DNA of 64,000 bases from an uncultured bacterium (GTDB lineage Bacteria > Planctomycetota > Phycisphaerae > Phycisphaerales > SM1A02): positions 1 to 64,000 of the forward strand of contig CAIKXA010000010.1 in assembly GCA_903831295.1 (NCBI GenBank), given 5' to 3'. Below, piece after piece: positions 45,485 to 54,210 of the stretch. Both the position numbers and the translations under genes were made by a program. The notes under the pieces were generated by a model. It saw nothing but the letters and a program-made list of their open reading frames with translations, had not been told where the DNA came from and did not search any database. Every line of letters begins with the position of its first letter. The first letter of the stretch is position 1.

Positions 45485-46447
45485 ATGCCAGCCGCGCATA
45501 AAAACAAAGTCGCCTCGCAACGCATCAACAGCAAGACCGTCGGCGCCAAGTTGCCCAATGGCGCGGCGCTTCGAGCGATTTTGACGGGCTTTCTAGATGA
45601 AGATCTTGGCATCCCGGGCGATGTGACAAGCAACGCCATGATCGCCGCGGGCCGCGTGGCCACGGCTTTGGTTGTGGCTCGAACCGATGGAGTGCTCGCG
45701 GGCGCGCCGCTTGTGAAGGCGCTTGCCAACATTGTGAATCCCTCGCTGCGGGTTCGTGGTTTCCTTCGCGATGGAGATCAATTTCACAAAGGACAACAAC
45801 TTTTTCGCATTCACGGATCGCTGCGCGGCATTCTGCTGCTTGAAAGAACCTTGTTGAATATTCTTGGGCGTCTTTGTGGCGTGGCAACCTTGACCAACGC
45901 ATTTGCAAGCCGCGTGAAAGTCACCAAGGCCAAAGTGAGAGACACTCGCAAGACCACGCCCGGCTTGCGCGCGTTGGAAAAATATGCGGTGCGTTGCGGC
46001 GGTGGCGTGTCGCATCGCGCCGGATTGTTCGACGCGTTCCTTGCCAAGGACAATCATGTGGCGGGCTTGAATCCACACGACATGGCCATGCAAATTCAAA
46101 GCGCGGCGCAAACTGCGCGCCGCAAGCACAAGCTAAAGTTCGTCATGGTGGAGGTGGACAATCTGAGTCAATTGGCGGCTTTGCTGCGATTTTCTGCCGC
46201 AGAAGTGGACGCCATACTGTTGGACAATATGTCCTTGCCAATGCTGCGCAAGTCCGTCGCCCTGCGCGATCAAATTGCGCCACGCGTGCAACTCGAAGCC
46301 AGTGGCGGCGTGACGCTGCGTACCGTGGCCGCGATCGCAAAGACTGGAGTTGATTTTGTCAGTGTTGGCGCCATCACGCATTCCGCTCCGCAAATTGATT
46401 TAGCGCTGGACATGCAATCCCAAATTCCAAAGCGGGCGCGCCGATGA
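45485..46447 (+). CDS. nadC: Nicotinate-nucleotide pyrophosphorylase (quinolinate phosphoribosyltransferase)
   Basis: Converts quinolinate and PRPP to nicotinate mononucleotide in NAD synthesis. The 320-residue product has the RDTRKTTPGLRALEKYAV signature, then GGGVSHRAGLFDAFLAKDNH, and 'ILLDNMSLPMLRKSV' followed by 'EASGGVTLRTVAAIAKTGVDFVSVGAITHS'. It is about 30 residues longer than usual because of a basic N-terminal region. The start at 45485 is preferred, since the frame further up covers the opposing HIT gene. Its last four bases are the start of birA (ATGA). No nadA or nadB is in the window. Confidence 0.95.
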   Translation: MPAAHKNKVASQRINSKTVGAKLPNGAALRAILTGFLDEDLGIPGDVTSNAMIAAGRVATALVVARTDGVLAGAPLVKALANIVNPSLRVRGFLRDGDQFHKGQQLFRIHGSLRGILLLERTLLNILGRLCGVATLTNAFASRVKVTKAKVRDTRKTTPGLRALEKYAVRCGGGVSHRAGLFDAFLAKDNHVAGLNPHDMAMQIQSAAQTARRKHKLKFVMVEVDNLSQLAALLRFSAAEVDAILLDNMSLPMLRKSVALRDQIAPRVQLEASGGVTLRTVAAIAKTGVDFVSVGAITHSAPQIDLALDMQSQIPKRARR

Positions 46448-47277
46448 GCGCGTCGCATAAAAACTCTTTCGCCAATGCCCACACGTCAATGAGCGCGCAT
46501 CACCTGAACTCCAATCCCCCAACCCCACTTGATCGTTGGAGCGAGTCGATTCAATCCACTCTTGCTGGACTCACGCATTTCAATTCCACCTTGGTGAGCG
46601 ATGAAACTTCAAGCACGCAAGACGCCGCGGCAACAAGCGCGTTGGGTTGCGTGGTGACAACTGGTCGGCAAATTGCCGGTCGAGGCCGGCTTGGAAATCT
46701 GTGGGCTGACACAGGTGATCAAGGACTCGCCGCCACATTCGTGGTCACGTCGCAGACGCCTGACCGATTGGCAATGGCCGCGGCCGTGGCCACTGCGTCA
46801 ACGCTTCGCGACATGGTGAGTCATGATGTCGCGGCGCGAATTGGCGTGAAGTGGCCCAATGATATTGTGGTTGCCCGAGCCGGCGCGGCGCCGCAAAAAA
46901 TCGCGGGCATATTGATTGAAAGCAAAGACGATCGCTCGCTGATCGGAATTGGAATCAATGTCGCGCAATCAAGTTTCGCGCCGGAGATCGCGCAGCGCGC
47001 CATCAGTCTGCTTCAACTGGGGCATGACTGCGATCGTCTGGCGGTGTTGCTGCAGTTGATTCAACATCTTGACCGCCAACTTTCCGCATCCAATAGGGTG
47101 ATGGAGGAGGACTACCAAACGCTGGATCGCACTGCGGGACTGCGATTGAAATTTCGCACACCACAAGGAGTTGTGGAAGGAGTTGTTCTGCGATGCGATC
47201 CTGCCATTGGGTTGTTGGTGCAGACATCACAGGGGGTAAAAACTTTGCCAGCCGCCACTACCCGTGTTGAGCCGTAA
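46444..47277 (+). CDS. birA: Biotin--[acetyl-CoA-carboxylase] ligase
   Basis: Attaches biotin to carboxylase carrier proteins via biotinyl-AMP. The 277-residue product has the catalytic core: GRGRLGNLW (about 79-87), KWPNDI (about 138-143), KIAGILIE (about 153-160) and 'GIGINV'. It lacks the N-terminal helix-turn-helix of E. coli BirA; instead it begins with a Ser/His/Asn-rich stretch of about 30 residues. It is thus a monofunctional ligase. Start at 46444, overlapping nadC by four bases; second in a six-gene run. Confidence 0.92.
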   Translation: MSASHKNSFANAHTSMSAHHLNSNPPTPLDRWSESIQSTLAGLTHFNSTLVSDETSSTQDAAATSALGCVVTTGRQIAGRGRLGNLWADTGDQGLAATFVVTSQTPDRLAMAAAVATASTLRDMVSHDVAARIGVKWPNDIVVARAGAAPQKIAGILIESKDDRSLIGIGINVAQSSFAPEIAQRAISLLQLGHDCDRLAVLLQLIQHLDRQLSASNRVMEEDYQTLDRTAGLRLKFRTPQGVVEGVVLRCDPAIGLLVQTSQGVKTLPAATTRVEP

Positions 47278-47296
47278 CACTTATTCTGTCGACAAT
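47267..47296 (+). promoter_or_regulatory. Possible internal promoter in the nadC operon
   Basis: TTGAGC (47267-47272), an 18-base spacer and GACAAT (47291-47296), then 12 bases to ATG 47309. It would give a short leader. The match is moderate. Confidence 0.3.
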
Positions 47297-47308
47297 AAAC
47301 ACACGACC

Positions 47309-47992
47309 ATGTCCGCCGCACTCTCCATTCTTGTTCTTGCCTTCTGCGCCCAAGCTGATGCTTCGCAGGCAGGCGCGTTGGTGCCGATTGAGCAAGGCGT
47401 GGCTGATCGTTCCGCCACCGCGACTTCTTTGAAAGTTCAGCCAGTTGAATTAAGTCAATCGACCAACTTTCAAAAGTTGTTCGGAGTGGCGGGGCGCCCC
47501 GATCTATTTGTGCGATCCCAAGGCGGCCTCTACGCGGTGTTTGATCAAGGTTCATATCGAACTGTGAATGGCACCACATATATTCAGTGGCCAGCGGGAA
47601 CAACGTTTCATATTGGGCAGCCAAATTTCGTAGCCATTAAAAGTGGCGGAATCCGTGGCGGGCAAAGTGGCGCCAATCCACCGCCGGGAATCGTGTTGCA
47701 ACAAAAATCTTCGCAGGGGCCAGATCTGCGAATTGGCGATGCTCCTGTGGAAGGTTTGATCAAAGTCGCGCCAATTCAGGAACGCGTGTTGAACGAGGCC
47801 GCGTCCAACAAAACGCCGGCGCAAGTGCCCCTGAAGGATGTTGGATTTGGCCATAATATTGTTGAGGCGACATCTCCGGCAATCGTTGCGCCAGTGAATG
47901 CAATTCCAGCGGCAACTCCAAAAAATAAACCCACGGCCGAGCCCAATGAATCCCCCAAGGATGCCACGGCTTCGCCGCCACCAAAATCATGA
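47309..47992 (+). CDS. Secreted protein of unknown function
   Basis: No known family recognised. The 227-residue product has a short N-terminal signal peptide (MSAALSILVLAFCAQADA), a compact region around 45-110 with aromatic and Gly-rich strands ('LYAVFDQGSYRTVNGTTYIQWPAGTTFHIG'), and a C-terminal 100 residues rich in Pro, Ala, Lys and Asn that look disordered. The start ATG 47309 is chosen for the signal peptide; the frame opens 15 codons earlier with TTG. Its stop overlaps the next gene's start (ATGA), so the two secreted proteins are probably made together. Confidence 0.65.
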   Translation: MSAALSILVLAFCAQADASQAGALVPIEQGVADRSATATSLKVQPVELSQSTNFQKLFGVAGRPDLFVRSQGGLYAVFDQGSYRTVNGTTYIQWPAGTTFHIGQPNFVAIKSGGIRGGQSGANPPPGIVLQQKSSQGPDLRIGDAPVEGLIKVAPIQERVLNEAASNKTPAQVPLKDVGFGHNIVEATSPAIVAPVNAIPAATPKNKPTAEPNESPKDATASPPPKS

Positions 47993-49656
47993 TGCGCAAA
48001 AAAATGCGCGTGTTTGAGGCGCTCTCATTTGTTTATTTGGGATTCGTCACCGTCGCATCAGCGCAGATTTCCGTCGCCATGGAACATCCCGCCGCGGTGC
48101 GTGGCGGCGTGCTCGCCATTCCACTGCAGCGACAATCCGCCAGCGATGCGTGGCCAGCGCGATTGGAGATTCAACCAAGTGGCGGCGGGCCAGTGTTTGA
48201 CGGAGTGGTCGCTTGGATTGGCGCGAAGCAAATTCCGCTTTCGCGAACATGGACTCAATCGCAGGAGCAACTTGATATTCGTCCCATCGCCAACGCGCCT
48301 ACGGAAACTGATCCAGAAAAATCTGGCGCGGTTGTGTTGTTGGCCAAATCGCCGCGGGATATATCCGGCGCGCTTCGCGTGGCAAACTCCAATGTCGATC
48401 CAACGTGGCTTGAACTTGCGGAGGTGGAGCCTGATCCTGCGAAGTTGCCGTTGAGTCTTCAAGCGCCGTACGCATTGCCTGATCCAACCGCGCCAAGCGA
48501 ATGGTTTCGTTGGTGGTTGTTGGCCGATCAAGCGGATCGAAAGCCGCCGCCACCGGCGGGGGATGAAATTCAGCGACTGTTCGCGTTGCACCGCGCGCAA
48601 TTATGGCAAGCGGGAATTGAGCGCATGGAACGGCAAAGTCCAGGCGTTGCCGCTGAAATTCGCGAACGACTCACAGCGGTGTGCGTGGAGACCGGAGCGA
48701 ATAAGCCGGATAGCGCGCGGGCCAGTTGGATCGCCAACGCGGATTCCTTGGCCGCGCTTTTATCCAATTTGATTTCAGCGGATCGCACCGATGAGCAAGC
48801 CATGCAATCGTCACTCACTTTGATCCGCGGCATTTCGCCGGTCACAATTTGGCCGGAGGCGGATGATGGCCGTGGAATTCGATTCGCCGCATGCAACGCC
48901 TCGCCCGAGGAGATCGTGGTTCAATTCGCATGGGTTGAAGCGCCAAGTCTGGCGTCGTTGGCCATGCTTCTGCCCGCCAACGGTGTCGCGCATATCACCA
49001 TCGATCGTCCCGCGGAATTATTGCACGATCCCATCACTGGAGAACCAAGTCCAACTGTCGGTTCTTTATTGCTCACATGGCAAGGCAATTCAATTCGTCT
49101 CAGTGTGGCGCCCGAGAAAAATATACTTCGGCCGCCTGGGTATTCGTTCGGATTATTTCTTCCAACTCTTTCATTGGCCGATGCGCAGACTGGAAAAATT
49201 CAACCCGTGCCCGCCGCATGGAGCACCACCGCAAGTGTGCGGCGCAAGTTTGGGCATTGGGAAATATTCGCCGAATGTTTACGGCAAGACGTTCGCTTGG
49301 AAGATGAATTGGATTTCAGAATCGGTGACAGCGATCGGCAGATGGCGCGCATTCGTGTTGGCGAGGCTGGAGTGCGCAATGTGGATTCAACAAGTTCCGG
49401 CGCCGCGCCCGAGGTTCGCACGGATTCATTCGTGGATCGTTGGCGTTGCGTGGTGGAAATTCCCGAGGAATGGTTGCCCGCTGACGCCAATGGCCGCCCT
49501 TTGGTGATTGGTATTTCCAGATTCACAAATGGACCGGAGTCGCGCCAAACCGCGATCGCCGCCGCCACTCCGTGGAGCGTGGGGCCGCCGCTGATTCTGC
49601 TAGAGGCTTCAAAGTGGATCGATCCTCCGGTGAAGCGCGTGATCACGTCACCATGA
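47989..49656 (+). CDS. Secreted protein of unknown function
   Basis: No known family recognised. The 555-residue product starts with a signal peptide (about residues 6-25, ending in TVASA-QI). It is rich in Ala, Pro, Trp and Glu, with mixed strands and helices; a helical, charged segment lies at about 190-250 and beta-rich segments dominate after that. No metal-binding or catalytic motif is evident. It overlaps both neighbours by four bases (ATGA at each end), directly before the ParA gene. Confidence 0.65.
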   Translation: MMRKKMRVFEALSFVYLGFVTVASAQISVAMEHPAAVRGGVLAIPLQRQSASDAWPARLEIQPSGGGPVFDGVVAWIGAKQIPLSRTWTQSQEQLDIRPIANAPTETDPEKSGAVVLLAKSPRDISGALRVANSNVDPTWLELAEVEPDPAKLPLSLQAPYALPDPTAPSEWFRWWLLADQADRKPPPPAGDEIQRLFALHRAQLWQAGIERMERQSPGVAAEIRERLTAVCVETGANKPDSARASWIANADSLAALLSNLISADRTDEQAMQSSLTLIRGISPVTIWPEADDGRGIRFAACNASPEEIVVQFAWVEAPSLASLAMLLPANGVAHITIDRPAELLHDPITGEPSPTVGSLLLTWQGNSIRLSVAPEKNILRPPGYSFGLFLPTLSLADAQTGKIQPVPAAWSTTASVRRKFGHWEIFAECLRQDVRLEDELDFRIGDSDRQMARIRVGEAGVRNVDSTSSGAAPEVRTDSFVDRWRCVVEIPEEWLPADANGRPLVIGISRFTNGPESRQTAIAAATPWSVGPPLILLEASKWIDPPVKRVITSP

Positions 49657-50528
49657 ATCTCTATACTCGACCGATGGCTGTCGAGAACAAAATGCGCGTT
49701 GTCGCGCTTCTCAATCAGAAGGGCGGTGTTGGAAAAACCACCACCACTGTCAATCTTGGCGCCGCGTTCGCCGCCAGTGGCTTGCGCACTTTGCTGATTG
49801 ATCTTGATCCGCAATCCAATCTCAGTTTGCACTTTGGCGTGGAGGCATCCAATGATGAGCCGCGTCCAAGCAGCACAAGTTTGTTCGCCAATCCGCCATT
49901 GCCGATTGAACAATGCATGACCCAAGCGCGTGAAAATCTTTGGTTCATACCCGCCGATCAAGAGTTGGCCCTTGCTGAGGGTCAACAAGATGCGCAACAC
50001 GTTTTGGCCAACGCTTTGGAATTAGTGAGGGATAAATTCGATGTTGTCTTGCTTGATTGTCCTCCAGGACTTGGGGTGCTGAGCGTGAACGCGCTCACCG
50101 CGGCGGACGAGGTGATTGTTCCAATGCAGGCGCAATATCTGGCGCTGCGTGGCTTGGAAAAATTATTGCAAACCGTTTCAGATATCACCGCGGGACTGAA
50201 TCCCAAGTTGCGTTGCACTGGCGTGGTGTTGTGCATGCATGAGAGCCAGTCCAGCCATGGTCGCGCCGTGGTGGAGGAAATTCGCCAGCACTTTGAAAGT
50301 TGCCGCGACAGCGATGTGCCTTGGAAAGAGTGTCGAGTGCTTACGCCGCCCATTCGCCGCAACATCAAGTTGGCCGAGGCGCCATCATTTGGTCAAACTA
50401 TTTTTGATTACGACCCCAAGTGCGCCGGCGCGGACGACTACCGTGGCGTTGCCAATAGTTTGTTGGCCATGTGGAATGCAAATTCATCCGTCCAATCCGC
50501 GCAAGATTCATCGGCATCTCCAGCATGA
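49653..50528 (+). CDS. ParA family ATPase
   Basis: A deviant-Walker-A P-loop ATPase of the ParA/Soj/MinD superfamily that positions DNA or cellular cargo by ATP-driven gradients. The 291-residue product has QKGGVGKTTTTVNLG (K23-T30), the 'LLIDLDPQSNLS' switch element, and 'DVVLLDCPPGLG'. It resembles Soj-type chromosome proteins, but no parB or centromere-like palindrome is seen beside it, so cargo other than the chromosome is possible. ATG 49653 overlaps the preceding stop; ATG 49674 and ATG 49692 are possible alternatives. Its end overlaps the amine-oxidase start by four bases. Confidence 0.9.
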   Translation: MNLYTRPMAVENKMRVVALLNQKGGVGKTTTTVNLGAAFAASGLRTLLIDLDPQSNLSLHFGVEASNDEPRPSSTSLFANPPLPIEQCMTQARENLWFIPADQELALAEGQQDAQHVLANALELVRDKFDVVLLDCPPGLGVLSVNALTAADEVIVPMQAQYLALRGLEKLLQTVSDITAGLNPKLRCTGVVLCMHESQSSHGRAVVEEIRQHFESCRDSDVPWKECRVLTPPIRRNIKLAEAPSFGQTIFDYDPKCAGADDYRGVANSLLAMWNANSSVQSAQDSSASPA

Positions 50529-51835
50529 AGATCGCGATTCTTGGTGCGGGCCTTGCGGGTTTAACAGCGGCGCGCACATTGCAGCGCGCTGGACAAAGTT
50601 TCACCATGTTTGAAAGTTCAGACCGCGTGGGCGGACGCGTGGCCACGGACATTATTGACGGATATCAAATTGACCGTGGATTTCAAGTGTATTTGCCCGC
50701 ATATCCAGAGGCGGGGGCGTGGCTTGACTTGGACGCGTTGCGCCTGCAACCACTCGCTTCGCAAGCGCGGTTGTTCACGGGTACAAAATGGATTGGCATG
50801 GGGCATCCACTGCTTTGTCCCAGCGCGGCGCTCTCTGGATTTTTTCATGGACTGATCACGCCATCCACCGCGATGGGTTTGTTGCCGCTGGCCATGGCCG
50901 CGTTGCGTGGCAAGCAACCATCGCAACCCATGAGCCAAGGGATCACGGCATCCGCATGGATGCGTGACCACGGAATCGCCAAGCGCTTTCAGGAAAAATT
51001 CGCGCGCGCATTTTTTGGCGGCGTCTTTTTAGATCGCTCGCTTGAAACAGATTCCGCAATGCTGGACTTCACGCTTTCCATGTTCATCCGTGGCGGTGCC
51101 GCGGTTCCGCAGTTGGGTATGCGGGAAATACCAATGCAACTTGCGCGAACTATTCCTGTTGAACACATCCGATTGAGCTGCCCAGTGGCCGCGGTCACTC
51201 CCATATCAACCGGTTTGCGCGTGCAACCAGTGGTAGGTTTGGTTGAGCATTTTGACGCCGTGATAGTGGCAATGGATCACAGCGCCGCGGCCAAGTTGCT
51301 GCCCAACATTTCGCCGCCTTCGTGGCGCGGCACAACGCAATTTTCATTCACAACTCCAAGAGATCAACTTCCAGAATTACTGCGCGAACCTGTTTTGCAT
51401 TTGGACGCCACGGGTAAGGGACCAATCAATCATTTGATGTGCATGTCATCGGCGTCAAGCGATTACGCGCCGCATGGCATGGCCTTGATCAGCGCGAATT
51501 GTGTTGATGTTTCGCTTTCAAGCGCGGGACTTGGCAACCTTGAGCAAATCGTGCGCGCGCAGTTGAGAAAGTGGTTTGGCCCAAGCGTTCACGCATGGAA
51601 ACTTTTGCGCGCGCAAGATATTGCCCACGCGCTTCCCCGCCAAACTCCCAAAGATTTCGCCGCGCGTCCTCAAGCAACACAAGGCAACGGGCTCTTTGTG
51701 GCGGGCGATTACGTGAGCGAGGGATCCATCGACAGCGCTATGCGCTCGGGGCGGCTGGCGGCGGAGTTGGCTCTGCGGTTTGCCGAACAATCACCGTCGC
51801 CTCACTCATCGATGGATTCAGTTGCCCGGCCCTAA
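50525..51835 (+). CDS. FAD-dependent amine oxidase / phytoene desaturase-like protein
   Basis: Flavoprotein oxidoreductase of the protoporphyrinogen oxidase/amine oxidase/carotenoid desaturase superfamily. The 436-residue product has a dinucleotide-binding start (ILGAGLAGLTAARTLQRAG), the second flavin element FESSDRVGGRVATD, and the C-terminal 'GLFVAGDYVSEGSIDSAMRSGRLAAE'. The substrate cannot be read; the family includes heme, carotenoid and polyamine enzymes. The last gene in the nadC-started run, beginning with an ATGA overlap. Its final 98 bases overlap an antisense lipoprotein gene. Confidence 0.85.
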   Translation: MKIAILGAGLAGLTAARTLQRAGQSFTMFESSDRVGGRVATDIIDGYQIDRGFQVYLPAYPEAGAWLDLDALRLQPLASQARLFTGTKWIGMGHPLLCPSAALSGFFHGLITPSTAMGLLPLAMAALRGKQPSQPMSQGITASAWMRDHGIAKRFQEKFARAFFGGVFLDRSLETDSAMLDFTLSMFIRGGAAVPQLGMREIPMQLARTIPVEHIRLSCPVAAVTPISTGLRVQPVVGLVEHFDAVIVAMDHSAAAKLLPNISPPSWRGTTQFSFTTPRDQLPELLREPVLHLDATGKGPINHLMCMSSASSDYAPHGMALISANCVDVSLSSAGLGNLEQIVRAQLRKWFGPSVHAWKLLRAQDIAHALPRQTPKDFAARPQATQGNGLFVAGDYVSEGSIDSAMRSGRLAAELALRFAEQSPSPHSSMDSVARP

Positions 51836-52166
51836 AATTTAATTCAACTTCGCGGTTGCCCTTGCGAAACACAAGATCACCTTTGGTTGGCTGCACATTT
51901 CGCTTGATGACTTTCCATCCTTGATCTTGAAATAAGGCAACGGATTCGTTGGTGAATACAACCACGTCAGAGATCGGTCCACGAAAAGTAAATTTTCCAC
52001 CGTCAAGCGTGCCGCCGCGCTGGTCAATGTTGCTGCTGTGGCGGCTTTCCATTTCTGGTGGCGCCGGAATATCGCTTTCCAAAATCATGGGGGGACCCGA
52101 ACTGCATCCAGTCGCAAGCGTTGTCCAAGCCACCAATAGAATCATTGCAGTAAGAATTCGTTTCAT
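51738..52166 (-). CDS. Small lipoprotein of unknown function
   Basis: A 142-residue lipoprotein: signal peptide with lipobox LATGC (cysteine at about residue 21), then a compact body of about 100 residues and a Pro-rich tail. It contains 'SSNIDQRGGTLDGGKFTFRG' and 'SVALFQDQGWKVIKRN', a strand/helix pattern, but I recognise no family. The start is set at 52166 where the signal peptide begins. Its last 98 bases lie over the 3' end of the amine-oxidase gene on the other strand, a convergent overlap. It is divergent from murJ, 45 bases away. Confidence 0.72.
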   Translation of the reverse strand: MKRILTAMILLVAWTTLATGCSSGPPMILESDIPAPPEMESRHSSNIDQRGGTLDGGKFTFRGPISDVVVFTNESVALFQDQGWKVIKRNVQPTKGDLVFRKGNREVELNFRAGQLNPSMSEATVIVRQTAEPTPPPAAPSA

Positions 52167-52211
52167 GTCGATAGCCAAGGATACAGTCGCCAACTTCAAA
52201 GGGTATGGATC

Positions 52212-53834
52212 ATGTCGTTTGAAAAGCACGCACGAACCGTCTCCTTATTGACTTTGGTCAGTCGATTTTCTGGTCTCGCTCGCGACGCCGCGCAAAGCCG
52301 CGTGTTCGGCTCAGGGCCAATTATGGACGCGTTCTTTATCGCGTTTCAACTGCCCAATTTATTTCGCCGACTCTTTGGCGAGGGCGCGCTCAGTGCGTCG
52401 TTCACTCCGGTGTACGCCAAACTTCAGCAAGATAACCCGCAAAAATCTCGATTATTTGCGTCAGTCACAATTGCTTTGCTCGCAGTTGTGTTGGCCGTGC
52501 TCACTCTTGTGGGCGAAGTCGTTGTGGTTTCGTTGCCTATCTTTTTTCCCAAGGAAGAACTTGCTTATCAATTAATGGCGACCATGTTGCCGTACATGCC
52601 GCTGATTTGCGTGGTGGCGCTCATGGGCAGCATCTTGAATGTGCACGGCAAATTTGCCGTGGCCTCGGCGAGTCCAATTATTTTAAACGCGGCCATTATC
52701 GCGGCCTCGATTGGCGTGTCGTACATGCATGGTGGCTTGGAGCACGCGCGCCATATTCAAATTGTCGCGTGGAGCGTGCTTGTGGCGGGCTTGTTGCAAT
52801 TGGCATGGATGATGTGGAGCATGCGTGGCTATGGCGTTCGCTTGTCGCTGCAATGGCATGGTTGCCGCGACTCGTTACGAACCATGCTGACAACCATGTT
52901 GCCCATGATGCTGGGGTTGGGCGTATTTCAAATCAACACATTCGTCGACAGTGTGATCGCGAGTTACCCCACCCTAGTTGGTCCAACCATTTTGGGAATG
53001 CAATTTCCTTTGATAGAGGGCTCCAACGCCGCCATGAATTACGCCACGCGCCTGTATGAATTTCCACTGGGTGTGTTTGGTATCGCCATTGCCACCGCGA
53101 TTTTCCCCACGCTTTCGCGACAAGCATCCAAGCCATCATTGTTCGCCCACACATTGCGCCGCGGTATTCGACTGGCGTTGTTCATAGGACTTCCCGCCAG
53201 CGCTGGATTGATTGTGGTGCGAACACACTTGACTGCGGTCGTTTTTCAAGGCGGAAAATTCTCCGCGGACGACACCATTCGCGTGGCCACAATCTTGCTT
53301 GGTTTTGCGCCAGCCGTGGCCGCTTTCAGCGTTATGCAAACCATGACGCGCGCATTTTACGCATTAGGCGACACCGCCACGCCAACTCGCATTTCAATTT
53401 GGATGGTGTGCTTCAACTTCATTTTGAATTGCACTTTGATTTGGACTCCACTGAATACTTCAGGGCTGGCGTGGAGCACAACTATTTGCGCATTCATTCA
53501 AGCGGCAATTTTAATGTATCTGCTTCATGGCCGCGTCAATAATCTCTTTGACATTCATACGCGCATGGCCAGTGTGAAGATATTGGCCGCAACACTTCTG
53601 ATGACCGCGGTCATCATGGCGATCGCTTTCGTGCTTCCGGCTGGCATCCGCGCGATCGAGCTTGTGCTTCCGATGGGGACGACGTGGGGACAATCACTTG
53701 TGCAACTATTGGTCCTCACTTTTTCCGGCGTGATATGCATGTTCGCGCTTGCCAGATGGTGGCATATGCCCGAATGGAAGTGGACTTTGGGGCATATTGA
53801 CGAGGATATTCAAGCCATTGATGCCGGACCTTAA
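52212..53834 (+). CDS. murJ: Lipid II flippase MurJ
   Basis: Polytopic membrane protein of the MOP superfamily that flips lipid II for peptidoglycan synthesis. The 540-residue product has about 14 hydrophobic helices and a typical N-terminus: 'SLLTLVSRFSGLARDAAQSRVFG' and 'DAFFIAFQLPNLFRRLFGEGALSASFTPVY'. These carry the conserved arginines of the central cavity. Length is normal. It supports peptidoglycan synthesis in this organism. A possible AAAGG lies 12 bases ahead of ATG 52212. A strong terminator lies about 118 bases past the stop. Confidence 0.95.
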   Translation: MSFEKHARTVSLLTLVSRFSGLARDAAQSRVFGSGPIMDAFFIAFQLPNLFRRLFGEGALSASFTPVYAKLQQDNPQKSRLFASVTIALLAVVLAVLTLVGEVVVVSLPIFFPKEELAYQLMATMLPYMPLICVVALMGSILNVHGKFAVASASPIILNAAIIAASIGVSYMHGGLEHARHIQIVAWSVLVAGLLQLAWMMWSMRGYGVRLSLQWHGCRDSLRTMLTTMLPMMLGLGVFQINTFVDSVIASYPTLVGPTILGMQFPLIEGSNAAMNYATRLYEFPLGVFGIAIATAIFPTLSRQASKPSLFAHTLRRGIRLALFIGLPASAGLIVVRTHLTAVVFQGGKFSADDTIRVATILLGFAPAVAAFSVMQTMTRAFYALGDTATPTRISIWMVCFNFILNCTLIWTPLNTSGLAWSTTICAFIQAAILMYLLHGRVNNLFDIHTRMASVKILAATLLMTAVIMAIAFVLPAGIRAIELVLPMGTTWGQSLVQLLVLTFSGVICMFALARWWHMPEWKWTLGHIDEDIQAIDAGP

Positions 53835-53951
53835 ATAAGCCATAAAGCGCAGAAAAAAGGCATTTTTTGGCACACGGATCAATTCATGTGCGGTAATAGG
53901 CTTTGGCTCATTCGTCCGGGGGAGATGAATCATCTACACACCGAATGTGCT

Positions 53952-53984
53952 GACTGCGTCCACGGTGGGCGCAGTCTTTTTTTT
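53952..53984 (+). terminator. Strong intrinsic terminator after murJ
   Basis: GACTGCGTCCA (53952-53962) pairs with TGGGCGCAGTC (53966-53976), an 11-bp stem with one G-T pair and a 3-base loop, followed by eight T residues. Confidence 0.88.
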
Positions 53985-54086
53985 GCTTCATCGTCACACA
54001 ATCCAATGCCGTGCCTCGTATGTGAAGTGCAAGATGATGACAATGAAAGGGATTGAGCATCGATCTTGCCCATTTATGAGGAAGGG

Positions 54087-54210
54087 TCGCCTGCCCTCGA
54101 AGTAACGCGACGGAGAGAGAGTGAAAAGGAAAGTAGTTCGCGAGCGCTGGGAATCGCTCGTCAAAAGAAAGACCTCGGATCGCAGGAGGGTGCGACCCGA
54201 GGTCTTTTTT
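54087..54210 (+). ncRNA. Candidate small RNA
   Basis: A predicted transcript of about 120 bases lies between two terminators. Upstream, TTGAGC (54053-54058), 16 bases, TATGAG (54075-54080) could be a weak promoter. In the segment AGGG/CCCT (54083-54086 with 54094-54097) form a small hairpin whose loop TCGC (54087-54090) matches GCGA (54107-54110), a possible H-type pseudoknot. A second hairpin is CGAGCG/CGCTCG (54141-54146 with 54155-54160), and the third is the terminator. No RNA family is recognised; a short leader of a longer transcript would be the alternative. Confidence 0.35.
54170..54210. terminator. Strong bidirectional terminator
   Basis: AGACCTCGG and CCGAGGTCT plus an inner TCGCA/TGCGA pair form a stem of 14 bp with one mismatch and a 6-base loop. 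TTTTTT follows on the plus strand; on the minus strand the stem is followed by TTTCTTTTG. It can end both the minus-strand M16 genes and any plus-strand transcript. Confidence 0.88.

Noticed and set aside
49653-50528. ParA as part of a plasmid or integrated-element partition system
   Set aside because: No parB, parS-like sites, replication gene or compositional shift nearby; flanked by core biosynthetic genes.
54079-54100. GAGGAAGGG segment resembling the conserved core of RNase P RNA (GAGGAAAGUCC)
   Set aside because: The rest of the RNase P core (ACAGAA, long-range pairings) is absent and the transcript would be far too short.
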